A stretch of DNA of 44,526 bases, taken from DASQBT01 sp049578545 (lineage in GTDB: Bacteria; Pseudomonadota; Gammaproteobacteria; Burkholderiales; Thiobacillaceae). The first letter of the stretch is position 1. Each line of letters opens with the position of its first letter. Below the pieces are notes generated by a model. That model did no database searches and had not been told where the DNA came from. It saw only the letters and a list, made by a program, of their open reading frames with translations. The position numbers and the translations under genes are program-made. Shown piece by piece: positions 43,467-44,526 of this stretch. Where the stretch lies: NCBI GenBank assembly GCA_049578545.1, contig JBAUMF010000016.1, forward strand, positions 1-44,526, read 5' to 3'.

Positions 43467-44323
43467 ATGTAGTTTCAGGCGCAATTGCAACTCCCAGAGG
43501 CGGGTGGTGGCGGGCGCTAAATCCCGCCATCTACCTGGTCTCGATCCTCCCCGGTGCAGGTGTCTGGCAACTGTCCGGCGCGTCCGGCAGCGCCAGCTAC
43601 CCATTGCTGTTGGCCACGCTCGCCGTCGTATTCTTGCAGCACTCCATCAATGTGCTCAACGATGTAAGCGACTGGCGCCTGGGAGCCGATGAGGAAAAAT
43701 GGGATTCCTGGGTGCACGCTCACAACGAAAATCTGACTGTCGCCAGCATCCATGGCTGGCTCAGTTTCCTGTGCGGTGGCTTTCTCGGTCTGGGTGTGCT
43801 GATCCACACTGGCAAGCTCTGGATACTGCTCATCGCCTTGCCGATGGTCGGCCTGGGCTATCTCTACAACTCCGGCAAGAGGCCGCTATCCTACACCCGC
43901 ATGGGCGAATGGATCACCGGCCTGTGCTACGGCCCCGGCGTGGTGGGTTGCCTGTGGCTGCTGACCAATACGCCGATCGACCTGCGCTGCGTCCTCGCCA
44001 TGATCGGCTTCGGCGCGCTCGCCATCGCCCTGCTGTTCTCGCACCAGCCGCCGCAGATTGAAACCGACCGGCAAGCAGGCAAACACTCCTTCGCCGTGCG
44101 CTTCGGCGCGGAGAAGACTTATCTTGCCTCGCGCATGGTGCTGGTTGTTTTTTTCGTCACCTATGGCCTGACTCTGGCCGCCCATTCAAACACACTCTTG
44201 CTCACCACTTACTCAATCGCCGCTGTCATTGCGACAGTTCTTATCCTGCGCAAGCAGCCCAACCCCAAACGTATCCTCATGCTGGCAACCGGCGTTGTTG
44301 TCCTGTCTGTCGTCGTCAGCTGA
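43463..44323 (+). CDS. UbiA-superfamily prenyltransferase
   Basis: This is a membrane protein of about 286 residues with eight or nine helices. The prenyl-diphosphate motif reads NVLNDVSDWRLGADE (NDxxD-type) and the second aspartate region is DRQAGKHSFAVRFG, as in UbiA/MenA-type enzymes. The substrate is not clear; quinone, haem or lipid are possible. The start at 43463 overlaps the rubrerythrin-like gene (ATGA), and the open frame to 43406 lies within that gene. Co-occurrence with respiratory genes makes quinone biosynthesis plausible, but this is inference. Confidence 0.88.
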   Translation: MNVVSGAIATPRGGWWRALNPAIYLVSILPGAGVWQLSGASGSASYPLLLATLAVVFLQHSINVLNDVSDWRLGADEEKWDSWVHAHNENLTVASIHGWLSFLCGGFLGLGVLIHTGKLWILLIALPMVGLGYLYNSGKRPLSYTRMGEWITGLCYGPGVVGCLWLLTNTPIDLRCVLAMIGFGALAIALLFSHQPPQIETDRQAGKHSFAVRFGAEKTYLASRMVLVVFFVTYGLTLAAHSNTLLLTTYSIAAVIATVLILRKQPNPKRILMLATGVVVLSVVVS

Positions 44324-44526
44324 TCCCAAAGTAGTTCCTGTCGCTTATTGGTTGAGAATCCGCATCAACTTTCATCGGCGCCTTATTAGATTCCTCTAAA
44401 CCGAAGTTTGGCGCCATGAACGAGTGAGTTCCTTGATATTGCAGACGAAACAGGATTGGTGTGATGCGGTTACTGGGAACAGCCTGGGTCGATGCCGAGC
44501 AGAGCAAAGGCTTTGGCTTGTGTCGG
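44324..44526. other. Right-end region without supported gene
   Basis: No frame in the last 203 bases looks like a known protein. Two GGCGCC sites (about 44376 and 44410) flank a 28-base A/T-rich segment, which could fold weakly. No terminator with a T-run was found after the prenyltransferase gene. Confidence 0.25.

Noticed and set aside
44316..44507. 63-codon minus-strand frame at the right edge
   Set aside because: No ribosome site and no recognisable sequence; too short to support.

Overview
The window looks like part of the chromosome of a chemolithoautotrophic, hydrogen- and sulfur-oxidising proteobacterium of the Thiobacillus/Acidithiobacillus kind. This is inferred from gene content (two respiratory [NiFe]-hydrogenases, sulfur-redox modules, many c-type haemes) and a moderately GC-rich composition. 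No rRNA or tRNA gene or other taxonomic marker is present, so the assignment is not proven. I see no insertion sequences, CRISPR arrays or phage genes. Nearly every base is in tightly packed operons, and these resemble a collection of interchangeable respiratory modules.

Layout. (1) Positions 126-10443, minus strand: a long hup/hyp operon, read in order hupS-hupL-hupC-hupD-hupG-hupH-rubredoxin-hupJ-hypA-hypC-(decayed hypA)-hypB-nnrS-hypD. It runs off the left edge, so hypE and hypF are not in view. The small subunit has the six-cysteine proximal-cluster pattern of oxygen-tolerant (group 1d) hydrogenases. (2) 10912-12314, minus: a HemN-like radical SAM protein. (3) 12405-19826: an 11-haem cytochrome on the plus strand, convergent with a minus-strand sulfur module. 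That module holds two YeeE/YedE membrane proteins, a Tat-exported molybdopterin oxidoreductase, a four-cluster Fe-S protein, an NrfD-type membrane subunit and a rhodanese-like lipoprotein. (4) 20222-21418, minus: a NiCoT nickel importer that would feed both hydrogenases. Next to it lies a decayed NarL/LuxR-type regulator.

(5) 21955-28425, plus: a second hydrogenase operon of the Isp type (group 1e): maturation protease, short HupH-like protein, small subunit, Isp1 (cytochrome b), Isp2 (HdrD-like), an unrecognised 148-residue protein, large subunit and an unrecognised 81-residue protein. (6) 28495-37142, plus: a complete nine-gene V/A-type ATPase operon (H/G-C-I-K-F-E-A-B-D). (7) 37393-44323, plus: an SQR-like flavoprotein, a Tat-exported four-cluster Fe-S protein, an NrfD-like membrane protein, a membrane-anchored decahaem cytochrome, a rubrerythrin-like diiron protein and a UbiA-family prenyltransferase.

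How the parts fit. Nickel enters through NiCoT and is inserted by HypA/HypB and the other Hyp proteins. The two hydrogenases feed electrons to the quinone pool through different cytochrome b partners. Sulfur compounds are handled by the Mo-enzyme module and by the SQR-FeS-NrfD-decahaem module. The ATPase would couple to the resulting ion gradient. The two most unusual points are these. First, the sulfur module has a rhodanese-like lipoprotein without the catalytic cysteine, and both it and the adjacent YeeE protein end in a Pro/Ala-rich arm finishing in Glu-Gly-Cys. Second, the SQR-FeS-NrfD-decahaem set looks like a respiratory complex with no molybdopterin catalytic subunit.
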